Below are positions 6,770 to 16,127 of a stretch of DNA of 29,499 bases, piece after piece (within the stretch, counting starts at the first letter, position 1; each line of letters begins with the position of its first letter). Made by a program: the position numbers and the translations under genes. Origin of the DNA: JAHBNG01 sp039028975 (GTDB lineage Bacteria > Chloroflexota > Anaerolineae > Caldilineales > Caldilineaceae). Location: NCBI GenBank assembly GCA_039028975.1, contig JBCCHB010000187.1, positions 1-29,499 of the forward strand, given 5' to 3'. The notes below the pieces were generated by a model. It did not search any database. It was not told where the DNA came from and saw only the letters and a program-made list of their open reading frames with translations.

Positions 6770-8404
6770 TTACATCATCCCGCCCATACCAGGGTCGCCA
6801 GCAGGCATTGGCGGCTCTGGTTCTGGAATGTCAGTGACCAGGGCTGCAGTTGTGAGGATCATGGCAGCAATCGAGCTGGCATTCTCAACGGCACTGCGAG
6901 TAACCTTAGCGGGGTCGATGATGCCCGCTTCGAGCATATCAACATAGCCGTTGTTGAGAACATCGTAACCGGTGGTCTTGGCACCGTCGCCATGCAGACC
7001 ACGAACTTTCTCGATAACAACAGCGCCATCAAGGCCAGCATTCTGAGCAATCATGCGCATTGGCTCTTCCAGAGCACGGCGCAACATGTTCAGGCCTGTA
7101 GCTGAATCACCGTCAAGATCAACGCCATCCAGAGAGGGAATTGCATTGATCAGAGCAACACCACCACCGGGGACGATGCCTTCTTCAACCGCTGCACGGG
7201 TTGCGCTCAGAGCGTCTTCTACTCGGTGCTTCTTCTCTTTCAGCTCGGTCTCGGTCGCAGCGCCAACGCGGATGATAGCAACGCCACCAGCCAGCTTCGC
7301 CAGTCGCTCTTGCAGCTTCTCACGGTCGTAATCGCTGGTGCTTACGTCAATCTCAGCACGGATCTCATCGATGCGACCTTTAATGGCATCGCTTTCACCA
7401 GCACCGTCAACAACCGTGGTTGCATCTTTGGTGCTCACCATCTTGGCACAGCGCCCCAGATCTTCCAGGGTCGTGCTCTCCAAGTTGCGGCCCAATTCTT
7501 CAGTGATAACCGTACCACCGGTGAGGATAGCAATGTCGCGCAACATAGCCTTGCGGCGATCACCAAAGCCGGGAGCTTTGATAGCCAGAGCGTTAACCAT
7601 GCCACGCAGCTTGTTCAGTACGAGGGTAGCTAGAGCTTCACCATCGACATCCTCTGCAATGATGACCATCTCGCGCTTGCCAATCTGAACCAGCTTCTCA
7701 AGTACAGGGACAATATCCTGGGCGCTAGAGATTTTCTTGTCTGTGATCAAAATGTAGGGGTCTTCGATCTCAGCTTCCATGCGCTCAGAGTTGGTGACGA
7801 AATAGGGGCTTAGGTAACCGCGGTCAAGCTGCATACCTTCTACATATTCGGTCTCAAATTCCAGACCCTTGCTCTCTTCAACAGTGATAACGCCATCTTT
7901 CCCAACCTTATCCATAACCTCAGCAATCAGGCTACCAATCTCTTGGTCTGCAGCAGATATGCTAGCAACTTGAGCGGTTCCTTCTTTGCCAGAGACGGGC
8001 GTAGCCATGCCTTGGATGGCCTCAACAATCGCATCGCGGCCAGCTTCGATACCACGCTTGAGCAGCATAGCGTTTGCGCCAGCAGCCATGTTCTTCTGGC
8101 CTTCTGTTACAATTGCTTGTGCCAGAACAGTTGCCGTGGTTGTGCCGTCACCAGCTACGTCGTTGGTTTTGGTGGCAGCTTCTTTGAGGAGCTGAGCACC
8201 CATGTTCTCAAAGGGATCTTCTAGCTCGATCTCTTTGGCAACGGTTACACCGTCATGAGTTACTGTGGGGCTGCCCCATTTTTTGTCTAAAGCAACGTTG
8301 CGTCCCTTGGGACCAAGAGTCGTCTTTACAGCATTGGCTAGAGCATCTACACCAGCCTTAAGTTTCGTACGAGCATTTTCTTCAAATACGAGTTGTTTTG
8401 CCAT
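6770..8404 (-). CDS. groEL: Chaperonin GroEL (Hsp60)
   Basis: 544 residues, the usual length. It starts MAKQLVFEENAR and contains the ATP-binding LGPKGRNV and GDGTTTATVLAQ motifs, the EGIVPGGGVAL signature near residue 400 and the GMGGMM tail typical of GroEL. It forms the double-ring folding chamber in the cytoplasm and works with the GroES lid. It lies 51 nt after groES on the minus strand, preceded by AAAGGTGA as ribosome site, and is followed by a strong terminator. The only upstream promoter seen is the CIRCE-bearing one ahead of groES, so both are likely repressed by HrcA and induced by heat. No unusual residues were noticed. Confidence 0.98.
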   Translation of the reverse strand: MAKQLVFEENARTKLKAGVDALANAVKTTLGPKGRNVALDKKWGSPTVTHDGVTVAKEIELEDPFENMGAQLLKEAATKTNDVAGDGTTTATVLAQAIVTEGQKNMAAGANAMLLKRGIEAGRDAIVEAIQGMATPVSGKEGTAQVASISAADQEIGSLIAEVMDKVGKDGVITVEESKGLEFETEYVEGMQLDRGYLSPYFVTNSERMEAEIEDPYILITDKKISSAQDIVPVLEKLVQIGKREMVIIAEDVDGEALATLVLNKLRGMVNALAIKAPGFGDRRKAMLRDIAILTGGTVITEELGRNLESTTLEDLGRCAKMVSTKDATTVVDGAGESDAIKGRIDEIRAEIDVSTSDYDREKLQERLAKLAGGVAIIRVGAATETELKEKKHRVEDALSATRAAVEEGIVPGGGVALINAIPSLDGVDLDGDSATGLNMLRRALEEPMRMIAQNAGLDGAVVIEKVRGLHGDGAKTTGYDVLNNGYVDMLEAGIIDPAKVTRSAVENASSIAAMILTTAALVTDIPEPEPPMPAGDPGMGGMM

Positions 8405-8455
8405 TTTTCACCTTTATCTTTAAAAAATCTAGCAGAAAGTCTACCGGATGGAGCT

Positions 8456-8740
8456 TTATCCAACAATAGCCAGGACGTCGCTCTCTTTGAGAATGAGAAC
8501 TTCTTCACCATCAACTTTGATGCTTGTACCAGCATACTTGGCATACAGAACTGTGTCACCAACCGAAACTTCCATAGGAACACGATCTGCACCGTCGCGC
8601 GCGCCAGGGCCAGCCGCTTCTACTTTACCTTGCTGTGGCTTTTCCTTAGCTGTCTCTGGCAAGAAAATGCCAGAATTCGTTTGCTCATCTTGCTCCGAGG
8701 GTCGAACAACCAGACGATCACCTAGAGGTTTTAGGTTCAT
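8456..8740 (-). CDS. groES: Co-chaperonin GroES (Hsp10)
   Basis: 94 residues, normal length. It begins MNLKPLGDRLVVRP and contains the mobile-loop region (EQTNSGIFLP), the conserved GKVEAAGPG and the VGDTVLYAKYAGT motif of GroES. It caps the GroEL ring. TAGGAGG (plus-strand 8749-8755) is an excellent ribosome site. It is the first gene of the groES-groEL operon, about 250 nt downstream of the CIRCE operator, which leaves a rather long untranslated leader. Confidence 0.97.
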   Translation of the reverse strand: MNLKPLGDRLVVRPSEQDEQTNSGIFLPETAKEKPQQGKVEAAGPGARDGADRVPMEVSVGDTVLYAKYAGTSIKVDGEEVLILKESDVLAIVG

Positions 8741-8989
8741 TGATTTTTCCTCCTAAGTTAAAAGAAGTTATACATACGTAAGTTAAAAAATGTGACAGGG
8801 TACTAAATTAATGGAACTTGATTTTAGTGTTTCAATCGAAGTCATATAGCCGAAAGTATTCTTCAACCACTACGAGAGAGCCGATTGAACCATTTTATTT
8901 TACGCTCAGCACGATTTGAAAACGGCTGTAGCATAACGAACATAAGCAGATATACCGCATTTTTCAAACAGAAGATATCTGTTCGCAAA
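8741..8989 (-). other. Long untranslated leader of groES
   Basis: About 240 nt lie between the inferred transcription start and the groES start codon. No reading frame with coding character is seen. A small hairpin (ACAGA...TCTGT, about 8969-8983) lies next to the CIRCE element. No recognised thermosensor or riboswitch pattern was found. Confidence 0.45.
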
Positions 8990-9016
8990 TTAGCACTCTC
9001 GCGTGGAGAGTGCTAA
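8990..9016. promoter_or_regulatory. CIRCE operator (HrcA binding site)
   Basis: TTAGCACTC (8990-8998), nine-base spacer, GAGTGCTAA (9008-9016): a perfect match to the CIRCE consensus. HrcA repressor binds it and releases it on heat shock. It lies just downstream of the -10 box of the groESL promoter on the minus strand, the standard blocking position. Confidence 0.97.
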
Positions 9017-9025
9017 TTCGTGCAT

Positions 9026-9054
9026 ATAATAACGTAAAGAAAAGCGGTCTGCAA
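9026..9054 (-). promoter_or_regulatory. groESL promoter
   Basis: On the minus strand, TTGCAG (-35, plus-strand 9049-9054), a 17-bp spacer and TATTAT (-10, 9026-9031) lie immediately upstream of the CIRCE element. This is a housekeeping-sigma promoter with HrcA control. Confidence 0.85.
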
Positions 9055-9140
9055 GTTTCCAATTGACTGGAAATGAGGATAGAGGAGGTTTTTCGTCTGA
9101 AGTATGTATGATTTTTGTTAGCGTTGTGTTAGCGCGTTAC

Positions 9141-11414
9141 TTATGTCTCAACTGCAGCATGCTGCTCGTCAATATATTTGAGCAACTCTTCTTCTTCAGC
9201 CACATAGTCGATTAATTCAAAAGCTGCGTATAAGTCTCTACTTTGGGTGAAATACTCTTTGGCTCTTTGCAGATCCCCACTGTCCAGGGCAACATGTCCC
9301 AAATTGTGGAGCGTAGCGGCCATATCAGTCCAGTTGCCCTGAGCCTCGGAGAGCGTTAAATCAAGCCCATACCATTTGGTTGCTTCAGATAGGTTATTAT
9401 TTGCATAGTAGACTGCACCTAAGTTGTTGTAAGAGATGCTGATCCCAGCCGAATTGTTCAAACGGCGAAATTCTTCCAACGCCTGTTGATAGGCTTGTTG
9501 CGCATCGACCAGATGCTCCATGCCTTCGGCAGCCAGCCCCATATTGTTGTAAGCACTAGCAATCGCATGTCGGTTATTCTGACGTTGGGCAACCCGAAGC
9601 GCCTTGCGATGTTTTGCAATTGCCTGCTCAAAATTGTTTAAGCTATAGTGGGCACTACCCAAGTTCATATAAGCAGTCGCTAGGCTTTGGGGATTTCCCA
9701 ATTCACAAATGGTTTCAAAGGCTGCATTAAAGTGGTTCAATGCCTGCCTGGGTTTATCTAGAATACGGAGGGACGTGCCAATATCTGTATGGGCATAGAT
9801 TAGCTCTTCTAGAAAGTCGTGAGCCTCAAAGAGTCGCTCTGCCCGCGTTAACCACTGAAGTGCATCTTCGACTTGACTGCGAAAGAATGCCTGACGCCCC
9901 ATGCTCAAAAGAAGCCAACCGTAATTTCGCATATCGCGCAGGGAAAGGCAGGCCACTGCCCCAGCCGCCAACCAGTTCATGGTATTAGGTGGATGACGCC
10001 AGAATGCATAATGGGCAATCGAAAGGGCATAACTACGCGTCAACTGGAGATCTTCACGCAACTCTTGACTCTCAACGGCCAAAACAAATTCGCCACTATC
10101 AATCAGCTTATCCTGGAGTATCTCAAGGGGATGCTGTTGCCAAAGACGCCGTAACCGAGCTTCACACCAATCGGCTCCTGAATAGATATTCCCCCACTCT
10201 ATATCAATCTCTGGCCACCTTTCTAGAGGGGAGCGCAGATATTCGTCGGCCACATGGACATAGTAACGGGCGTGATTCCGCTCCCAGTCCTCCCCCAACA
10301 TAACAACGTTCTGGCTCAAGTAGCGTCGCACGATTGGGTGCATGGTCAACCGCTGCTGAAACAGGTCCGTGTCAACCAGGCCCCGCACCAGCAGCGCATT
10401 TAGCGTCTCTTCATATCCTTCTTGTGACCCTAGATCAGACCAAAATAGATTGCGTAGCGCGCTCAGCGATGCCCCCCCAGCTGCGCGAGTGAGGCGATTG
10501 AGAAAAGGGCCAGCGTCGGGATACATCATGGCCAAATTCTCGATGGCAACAGTCACCAAGTTTGCGCATTTGATGAAGGCAGGGGTTCGGGCCATGGTAG
10601 CGGGTTGTTCAACACCGCCGCTGACCAGCACCCCCGACGATGGCTCATTGTCACTTAGGCCACTGTCTTGCCACTCTCCCTCGGCCATGCCTGCAATATC
10701 CTGTACAAGTAGCAGGACTTCGTCCCAAGAATAATCGAGCAGTAGCCCCAGCATGACGCGCAGCAGAAAAGGATGACCACTTGAATGTTCATGGAGGGCC
10801 TCAATATGGGCTTGGGCAATTGCTTTGACCGGATCAGGCGCTCGCCTATCCACAAACTCGCGGACACCTGCTAAACTGAGTCCCTCTAAATGCAGAAACT
10901 GGAATTGGACCAATTTGGCTATCCCAGAACTAAAGTTGCGGTCGATGAGAACAACTCTAGAATCGCCCCCGTCATGGTGCAAATGGCTAATGATATCGAC
11001 CAGCGTATCGAGATCTTCTTCTGCCATACCAGAGAGATCATCCACAATCAACAGCCGTTTGCGTCGGTAGAGTTGCTCTAAGATGCTGATCCCCCACCGT
11101 TCTTTGCTAAAGCGGGTCAGGGTTGTGCCAAAGACAGAATCCATGGTACGTACAATATCATATAGGCGCAGGCGATTGGTACCCGCTGCGGCTACTCGAA
11201 TAATTCCGTCGCTAAAATCATGGATATGATTCCATGCAGCCGCCGTCGCCAGGGTGCTCTTGCCAACCCCTTGTTCGCCGCTGATACAGATAGCTGGCAG
11301 ATCATCACCGCCCGTCATCCATTCATGGAGCGTTAAAAGTTGTTCCTTTCGGCCGCTAAATCCTTCTAGACGGTAGAGGCCAAGATTATTCGGTGTTGGT
11401 TGTGAGTGATGCAT
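9141..11414 (-). CDS. STAND-type NTPase with C-terminal TPR repeats
   Basis: 757 residues from the ATG at 11414, which has GAGG 11 nt upstream; a GTG at 11453 would add 13 residues. After a short leader the NTPase domain shows FSGRKEQL, Walker A GEQGVGKST (about residues 46-54), Walker B RLLIVDD (about 120-126) and a GHPFLLRVMLGLL motif near 230, as in NB-ARC/AP-ATPase STAND proteins. A helical middle follows, then about six tetratricopeptide repeats from roughly residue 480 to the end (NNMGLAAEGM, NNLGAVYYANN, HNLGHVALDSG). STAND proteins are switch ATPases that assemble on sensing a ligand through their repeats. No DNA-binding, protease or nuclease effector is fused, so the output is unknown. 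It lies upstream of the groESL promoter and is probably a separate unit. Confidence 0.85.
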   Translation of the reverse strand: MHHSQPTPNNLGLYRLEGFSGRKEQLLTLHEWMTGGDDLPAICISGEQGVGKSTLATAAAWNHIHDFSDGIIRVAAAGTNRLRLYDIVRTMDSVFGTTLTRFSKERWGISILEQLYRRKRLLIVDDLSGMAEEDLDTLVDIISHLHHDGGDSRVVLIDRNFSSGIAKLVQFQFLHLEGLSLAGVREFVDRRAPDPVKAIAQAHIEALHEHSSGHPFLLRVMLGLLLDYSWDEVLLLVQDIAGMAEGEWQDSGLSDNEPSSGVLVSGGVEQPATMARTPAFIKCANLVTVAIENLAMMYPDAGPFLNRLTRAAGGASLSALRNLFWSDLGSQEGYEETLNALLVRGLVDTDLFQQRLTMHPIVRRYLSQNVVMLGEDWERNHARYYVHVADEYLRSPLERWPEIDIEWGNIYSGADWCEARLRRLWQQHPLEILQDKLIDSGEFVLAVESQELREDLQLTRSYALSIAHYAFWRHPPNTMNWLAAGAVACLSLRDMRNYGWLLLSMGRQAFFRSQVEDALQWLTRAERLFEAHDFLEELIYAHTDIGTSLRILDKPRQALNHFNAAFETICELGNPQSLATAYMNLGSAHYSLNNFEQAIAKHRKALRVAQRQNNRHAIASAYNNMGLAAEGMEHLVDAQQAYQQALEEFRRLNNSAGISISYNNLGAVYYANNNLSEATKWYGLDLTLSEAQGNWTDMAATLHNLGHVALDSGDLQRAKEYFTQSRDLYAAFELIDYVAEEEELLKYIDEQHAAVET

Positions 11415-11584
11415 TCGTTTGGTTACCTCTTCCCCGTTGCACCTATAGAACACCTACCCTGAAGGTGAGAGAAGATAGGGAAGGGTATGAGTCGTTCAAT
11501 GATTGAAACAATGACCAAGTCATGGTGTCATCCAAGTGGCACTCACATATGGTAAATTATGCTAGTTTAAGATTGGCGATTTCA

Positions 11585-11655
11585 TCGCGTAGGGACGCAT
11601 GGCTTTAGAACGAAATATAATAATTCTTCTTCTAAACTCAGGTGTCCCTACGCGA
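11585..11655. repeat. 71-nt palindromic repeat, REP-like or terminator
   Basis: TCGCGTAGGGACGC (11585-11598) and GTGTCCCTACGCGA (11642-11655) pair over 14 bp with one G-T. Just inside, TTTAGAA and TTCTAAA also pair. The remaining sequence of the gap 11415-11761 shows no gene. The element lies between the stop of the small Rossmann gene and the STAND gene, both on the minus strand, so it may end the upstream operon, though no T run follows directly. GTAGGGRC palindromes are, from memory, common dispersed repeats. Confidence 0.55.
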
Positions 11656-11761
11656 CAAAATGGAATTCCCCGTTTTTTCTCTTGAAAATGAGTGCTCGGC
11701 CATGTTTGCGCAGTTGAAAACAGTGCCTACGGTTAAACTATCATAATTTATCGAACACTGA

Positions 11762-12112
11762 CTATGGACGAATCGATGAGCGTGAGACGACCAAGCAGGG
11801 ATAGTCGCTAGAGGTTGAAATCTCATAGTTGAGTGCTTCAGACAGGGCGACGCCTCCGGTAACATTGCCGAAACTATGTGATCCGGCACCTGTTGAAATT
11901 AAAATCAGATCAGGGCGTATCCGTTTGGCCACCTGGTTAATATTCACCGGTGTAATTCTTTCTACGATATCCACCTTGTCTAGAATACCGTCCTGAACGG
12001 CCTTAGGCTGCTCCTGCGGATCACTAACAATCACTTCTATATCAGGGTTCTTTTTGAATTGATTCAATACAGATGTGCCAGCACGGCCAGCACCAATTAA
12101 CCAGATTCGCAT
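11762..12112 (-). CDS. Small NAD(P)-binding Rossmann (TrkA-N-like) protein
   Basis: 116 residues. It opens with a beta strand and dinucleotide loop, IWLIGAGRAGTSVL (GxGxxG), then an acidic strand end VIVSDPQ, as in RCK/TrkA-N ligand-sensing domains. The last third (LILISTGAGSHSF, CLVVSRSS) fits the remaining strands of a half-size Rossmann fold. Its ATG begins one base after the TAA of the transporter gene, so the two are almost certainly translationally coupled. A role as cytoplasmic regulator of that transporter is inferred from RCK practice in potassium uptake and from this coupling. It could also be a truncated dehydrogenase. Confidence 0.7.
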   Translation of the reverse strand: MRIWLIGAGRAGTSVLNQFKKNPDIEVIVSDPQEQPKAVQDGILDKVDIVERITPVNINQVAKRIRPDLILISTGAGSHSFGNVTGGVALSEALNYEISTSSDYPCLVVSRSSIRP

Positions 12113-12113
12113 A

Positions 12114-13823
12114 TTAGATCATCCCTATCCGTTGCAATAGTACAAAAAAGCCGTAAATTGTCAGCACAGAGGGGATGCCCACGATGAGACCCGAGCGCAC
12201 CATATCCTGTCGCTCAACGGCACCAGTTACTGCCACCAAAGTCATACGCGCAGAGGCGGCGGGTAGCGTATAGGCCAGCGCTAAAGAGATAATAGCAGGC
12301 ATGAGCAGCGTAGCAGGAGGAATACCGCTGGCTTCACCCAATTTGATTAGAATTGGAGCAAGGATGGCCCCCAAAGTCACGTTGTTCATAAATTGGGTCA
12401 GCGTAAAACAGATCCCCATCATTGCGGCAATCACAACCGAATAGGGCAACCCCTCTAAAAAGGGCGCTAACTGGTTGGCGAACCAAGTGCCTGCTCCAGT
12501 TTGCTCAAGTGCGTTGCCCAATGTTAACCCAGCACCAATGACAAAAAAGACACCCCAATTGACGCCCTTTAGATCATTCCAATCAATTACCTCTTCGACC
12601 GAAAGTACAGCTACAGCACCGATGGCTACCACGGCACTGCTCAGAAGATTTTGCGGTAAGTTTAGCACCGCCTCTAGCCAGGATCCGCTAATCCAAAGAG
12701 AAGCTGAGGCAAGTAAAGCCATGACAATCTTTTTCTCGGAATTGGTCAACACGCCGAGGCGTTCAATCTCTTTGCTTGCCGGCTCTGTGTCGATTGTAAT
12801 CGATGGTAGCCGAAAGGACTGCATTAGCAAAAACCAGCTCAGTGGCAGGAGGATCAGTACAATCGGTAACCCATAACCCATCCAGGTTAGAAAGCTGATC
12901 GGTGGTTCGGATTGCCCACTAGCTATGGCATTTTCACCACTTCCCATAATTGTAGCAATGGCCCCAAAGCTAGAGCTGTATGCAATACCCAAAATCAAAA
13001 GTTTGAGGACACCTTGAGCATCTTCGGGCCGCTCCACTTGCTGCGCAATGGTAATCGCTACTGGAATCAAGACCGCAGCCGTTGCTGTATTTAGCACCCA
13101 CATACTGAGAGAGCTGGTGATGAGCATCAGGCCAAAAAGGAGCATCCGCAAATGACCACCGCTAAAGACGATTGCATAGAGGGCCAAACGACGAGTCAGC
13201 CCATGCTTACGCAAAGCCTCTGCCAAAAAAAGGCTTCCCAAAATCAGAAAGAGAACAGGACGTCCAAAGGGTTGCAGAGCTGCATCCAAGGGTGCAATCG
13301 AGTTATTCATATCAATTTGCAGCGCAACCCGACAGATGGGAACCAGTAGCGCGGCAATGGGAAGTGGGGCTGGCTCCAATGCCAAGATGCTGCCAGTAAA
13401 AACAAATAGAGCTAATGCTCTATGGCCTTCAACACTCAGACCCTCTGGCTGGGGAAGCAAGAGTACCGCGCAGGTTAACCCAATAACAATGAGCAGCTTA
13501 CGCAGGTCAAAAACTTTCTTCATGCCGGCCTGGATAGGCTGTTGGAGAACATCCAACGTAACGGCTCGACGATGAAGACGGCGACGAGTTATTTGAGTTC
13601 GTTGTCCTGTTTGAGTAGATGACCGCTCAGATGTCTGGGGTTCATTCACACTCCCCAAAGGATCCGTATGGCCATGGGAAGACTCTTGATTCGCTTTATC
13701 CTCAGGCAGAATACCATCAGGATCAACACTGCCTTCTGAAGCTCCATCACTTCGCTGGCTGGGGGGGAATGACGTAACTTTCTTCGGTAAAGCTGATTTG
13801 AGCCGCGTCCGTTTGAAGCTCAT
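12114..13823 (-). CDS. SLC13/DASS-type anion transporter with a long cytoplasmic N-terminus
   Basis: 569 residues. From about 108 on there are ten or more hydrophobic segments. The first family signature is SMWVLNTATAAVLIPVA, the SNT-like motif of divalent anion:sodium symporters, followed by GIAYSSSFGAIATIMGSG. The second repeat reads FMNNVTLGAILAPIL. Family members import dicarboxylates, sulfate or similar anions. The specific substrate is not readable, and the second signature is divergent. Residues 1-100 are hydrophilic and S/T/Q/E-rich, with a basic RRRLHRR patch just before the first helix. Such an extension is unusual for the family. It is coupled to the small Rossmann gene downstream and follows the TPR gene by 81 nt. 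Confidence 0.82.
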   Translation of the reverse strand: MSFKRTRLKSALPKKVTSFPPSQRSDGASEGSVDPDGILPEDKANQESSHGHTDPLGSVNEPQTSERSSTQTGQRTQITRRRLHRRAVTLDVLQQPIQAGMKKVFDLRKLLIVIGLTCAVLLLPQPEGLSVEGHRALALFVFTGSILALEPAPLPIAALLVPICRVALQIDMNNSIAPLDAALQPFGRPVLFLILGSLFLAEALRKHGLTRRLALYAIVFSGGHLRMLLFGLMLITSSLSMWVLNTATAAVLIPVAITIAQQVERPEDAQGVLKLLILGIAYSSSFGAIATIMGSGENAIASGQSEPPISFLTWMGYGLPIVLILLPLSWFLLMQSFRLPSITIDTEPASKEIERLGVLTNSEKKIVMALLASASLWISGSWLEAVLNLPQNLLSSAVVAIGAVAVLSVEEVIDWNDLKGVNWGVFFVIGAGLTLGNALEQTGAGTWFANQLAPFLEGLPYSVVIAAMMGICFTLTQFMNNVTLGAILAPILIKLGEASGIPPATLLMPAIISLALAYTLPAASARMTLVAVTGAVERQDMVRSGLIVGIPSVLTIYGFFVLLQRIGMI

Positions 13824-13904
13824 AAGCTATTTGCTATTCTCATTGTTCAACTATGTGACCAGCTATAACGGGTACAAGGCTATCTGTACTGGAGCGGTGT
13901 GTAG

Positions 13905-15077
13905 CTATCGAGCGCCACATAGAGACAACCCTTCAAGAACAGGGAGAGAAGTTGGTTCGATCTCGAATGCCTGTTGGAGCCACAATACAGCCTTCTCGCA
14001 CTTTTCTTCTTCGGTCTCTATTGGCTCTCCATCATCATTTTCTAACGGCTCTCGATAGATGTGGGCAAGCCCCAGTGAATAAATGTTCTCAATTCGAGCA
14101 GCCTCACCTAATATAGTAATACCTGTCTCCAGTGGTGCGATAGAGTCTTCATAGTTACGTAAGGCATAATAGACCATGCCCAAATGAACTTGAGCCAGAC
14201 CATTCTTTGGATCCATTTCCACGGCATCGCGTAGTACCCGTACCGCCGCCAGATTGTCTCCCATATTGTAAAGGCCATACCCATATGCATCCAATGTCTC
14301 AACAGATTCAAAGATAGAAGCTGCTTGCTCATAGGAAGCCAAAGCCGCCTCATAATCATTGAGGCCAAAGCTCTCTTGTCTACCCCGTTCAATCAGGAGA
14401 TCATACCGGTGGGGGGCCACTTCTATGGCTTGATTGAAATATTCAATTGCCTTGGCATACTCACCCCGGGTCTCTTCCATGTAGGCCAGATTGCGCAGAA
14501 CAAGCACGTCTTGAGGATCGAGTTCATAGGCACTTTGCAGGAAAACTTCCGCCCTAGCCCAATTGCGATAATCACTGTATATCTCACCCAGCACTGCAAG
14601 GATAGTCACATTCTCTGGGTCGACATCCAGTCCTTCAAAGGCATATTGGCTAGCCGCCTCGTACTGACCTTGCCAATCCAATGCCCGGGCCAATTGGGCC
14701 AAGGCATTTGGATTTTCCGGATCCAACTCTACAGCCCGTTCGGCAGCTTGACGTGCATCCGGAACTTGGCGTAGGATCATGTACAGCTCTGCCTGCTCAA
14801 CCCACGGATCGGGGTTCTCTGGCTCCAGTCGGGACACCTCTTTAAGAGACTCAATGGCTCCAGCAAAATCGCTCCTCATCACGAACGACTCTGCTTCACT
14901 TAGATACGAGATAGCTCCCCTCGTTGGCACCGGCGTGGGTTGAAGCGTATTAGGAATCAGCCAACTTGGTTGCTGCTCATATAGGACAATTCCAATGATC
15001 GCTATCAAAAAGATAGGCCACCATCGAAATCGGCTTCGGCGCCTTCTGCGAGGCGTATACGATCGATCAAGGTACAT
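13905..15077 (-). CDS. Membrane-anchored TPR protein
   Basis: 390 residues. A basic N-terminus (RRRRRSRFRWW) precedes one membrane helix (about 20-34, PIFLIAIIGIVLYEQ) and a short P/T linker, so the rest is probably outside the membrane. From about residue 57 to the end there are eight or nine tetratricopeptide repeats with recurrent LDPENP/DPQD turns (for example AAERAVELDPENPNALAQLA). TPR arrays act as protein-binding scaffolds. No enzyme domain is present and the partner is unknown. A cysteine pair near the end (C364, C387) may be structural. The gene starts 24 nt after the alcohol dehydrogenase stop, consistent with one operon. Confidence 0.82.
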   Translation of the reverse strand: MYLDRSYTPRRRRRSRFRWWPIFLIAIIGIVLYEQQPSWLIPNTLQPTPVPTRGAISYLSEAESFVMRSDFAGAIESLKEVSRLEPENPDPWVEQAELYMILRQVPDARQAAERAVELDPENPNALAQLARALDWQGQYEAASQYAFEGLDVDPENVTILAVLGEIYSDYRNWARAEVFLQSAYELDPQDVLVLRNLAYMEETRGEYAKAIEYFNQAIEVAPHRYDLLIERGRQESFGLNDYEAALASYEQAASIFESVETLDAYGYGLYNMGDNLAAVRVLRDAVEMDPKNGLAQVHLGMVYYALRNYEDSIAPLETGITILGEAARIENIYSLGLAHIYREPLENDDGEPIETEEEKCEKAVLWLQQAFEIEPTSLPVLEGLSLCGAR

Positions 15078-15101
15078 AGTTCAGGATGATACTACGTCAA
15101 C

Positions 15102-16127
15102 CTATTCAAAAGCCAGCATGGCTTTGACTACACCCGTCTCGGGATCCAACCAGCTCTCAAACTCATTTAGCATAGTCTCTGGCGTTGCATGATGGGTAAT
15201 CCAGGGTTCGATTTTGATCTTCTTCTCCTCAAGAGCTTGGACCACCGAATCGAAATCTTGGCGCGTTGCATTGCGGCTGCTCTTCAATGTCACTTCCCTG
15301 CGATGAAACTCGGGATCAAAGAAGGTGATATTGTCTTGAACCAAGCTGATAAAGACAATCTGTCCGGCTTGTTCCACTAAATTGAAGGTATTATTCATAG
15401 AGTGGACATTCCCTGTTGCGTCAAAGACCGTCGTGGGCAGTTCTCCTCCAAAGAGAGAACGCAGATTAGCCACCACGTCCTCGCTTTTGCCATTGATAAA
15501 GTTCTCTATGCCGATATTCTCTTGGCAAAAGGACATTCGCTTGGGACTAATCTCCATAACGGCTACATTGGCACCGGTCAGCCGAGCAAATTGAATGGCA
15601 CCTAATCCAATGGGGCCGGCGCCTACTACCAGCACATTTTCATCTGGCTGAGGCTGGGCACGGCTGACTGCGTGGGCACCGATGCTGAGCATCTCAACAG
15701 TCGCTAGATGCTCATACGGTAGAGTAGATTTGATGAGCTTGTCTGCTGGCAGTCGGTAATACTCTTGCATTCCACCATCGATGTGAACCCCCAGAACTTT
15801 CAAACTTTCGCAGCAGTTGGTCCGTCCGCGACGGCAGGCACTACAGGTACCACAATTCAGATACGCTTCAATGGCACACGCGTCGCCTACCGTCAGCCCC
15901 AAATTTGCCGTATCGCGGCCCAAGGCTACGATCTCTACCCCCAACTCATGGCCCAAAATTCTTGGGTAAGAGAAAAAAGGTTGGCGACCTCGGTAAGCAT
16001 GGAGATCCGTACCGCATATCCCCACCCGATGGATCTTAATCAACGCCTCGCCAGGGCTTGGGTCGCCGGGGTGATCTCGCTCTGTCAAGGTAAACGAACC
16101 TGGCTCATTAAGAATAATCGTTTTCAT
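15102..16127 (-). CDS. Zinc-dependent medium-chain alcohol/polyol dehydrogenase
   Basis: 341 residues, standard length. Catalytic zinc ligands are C38 (VGICGTDLH), H60 and E61 (GHELG). The structural zinc site is C92, C95, C98 and C106 (NCGTCSACRRGRTNCC). NAD(P) binding is shown by VVGAGPIGLGAIQFA followed by an acidic strand end (VMEISPKR). It resembles the threonine/sorbitol/galactitol-phosphate dehydrogenase group and oxidises a secondary alcohol. Substrate cannot be fixed from sequence. AGGATA lies just before the ATG. It is the first gene of the minus-strand set that continues with the TPR, transporter and Rossmann genes. Confidence 0.9.
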   Translation of the reverse strand: MKTIILNEPGSFTLTERDHPGDPSPGEALIKIHRVGICGTDLHAYRGRQPFFSYPRILGHELGVEIVALGRDTANLGLTVGDACAIEAYLNCGTCSACRRGRTNCCESLKVLGVHIDGGMQEYYRLPADKLIKSTLPYEHLATVEMLSIGAHAVSRAQPQPDENVLVVGAGPIGLGAIQFARLTGANVAVMEISPKRMSFCQENIGIENFINGKSEDVVANLRSLFGGELPTTVFDATGNVHSMNNTFNLVEQAGQIVFISLVQDNITFFDPEFHRREVTLKSSRNATRQDFDSVVQALEEKKIKIEPWITHHATPETMLNEFESWLDPETGVVKAMLAFE

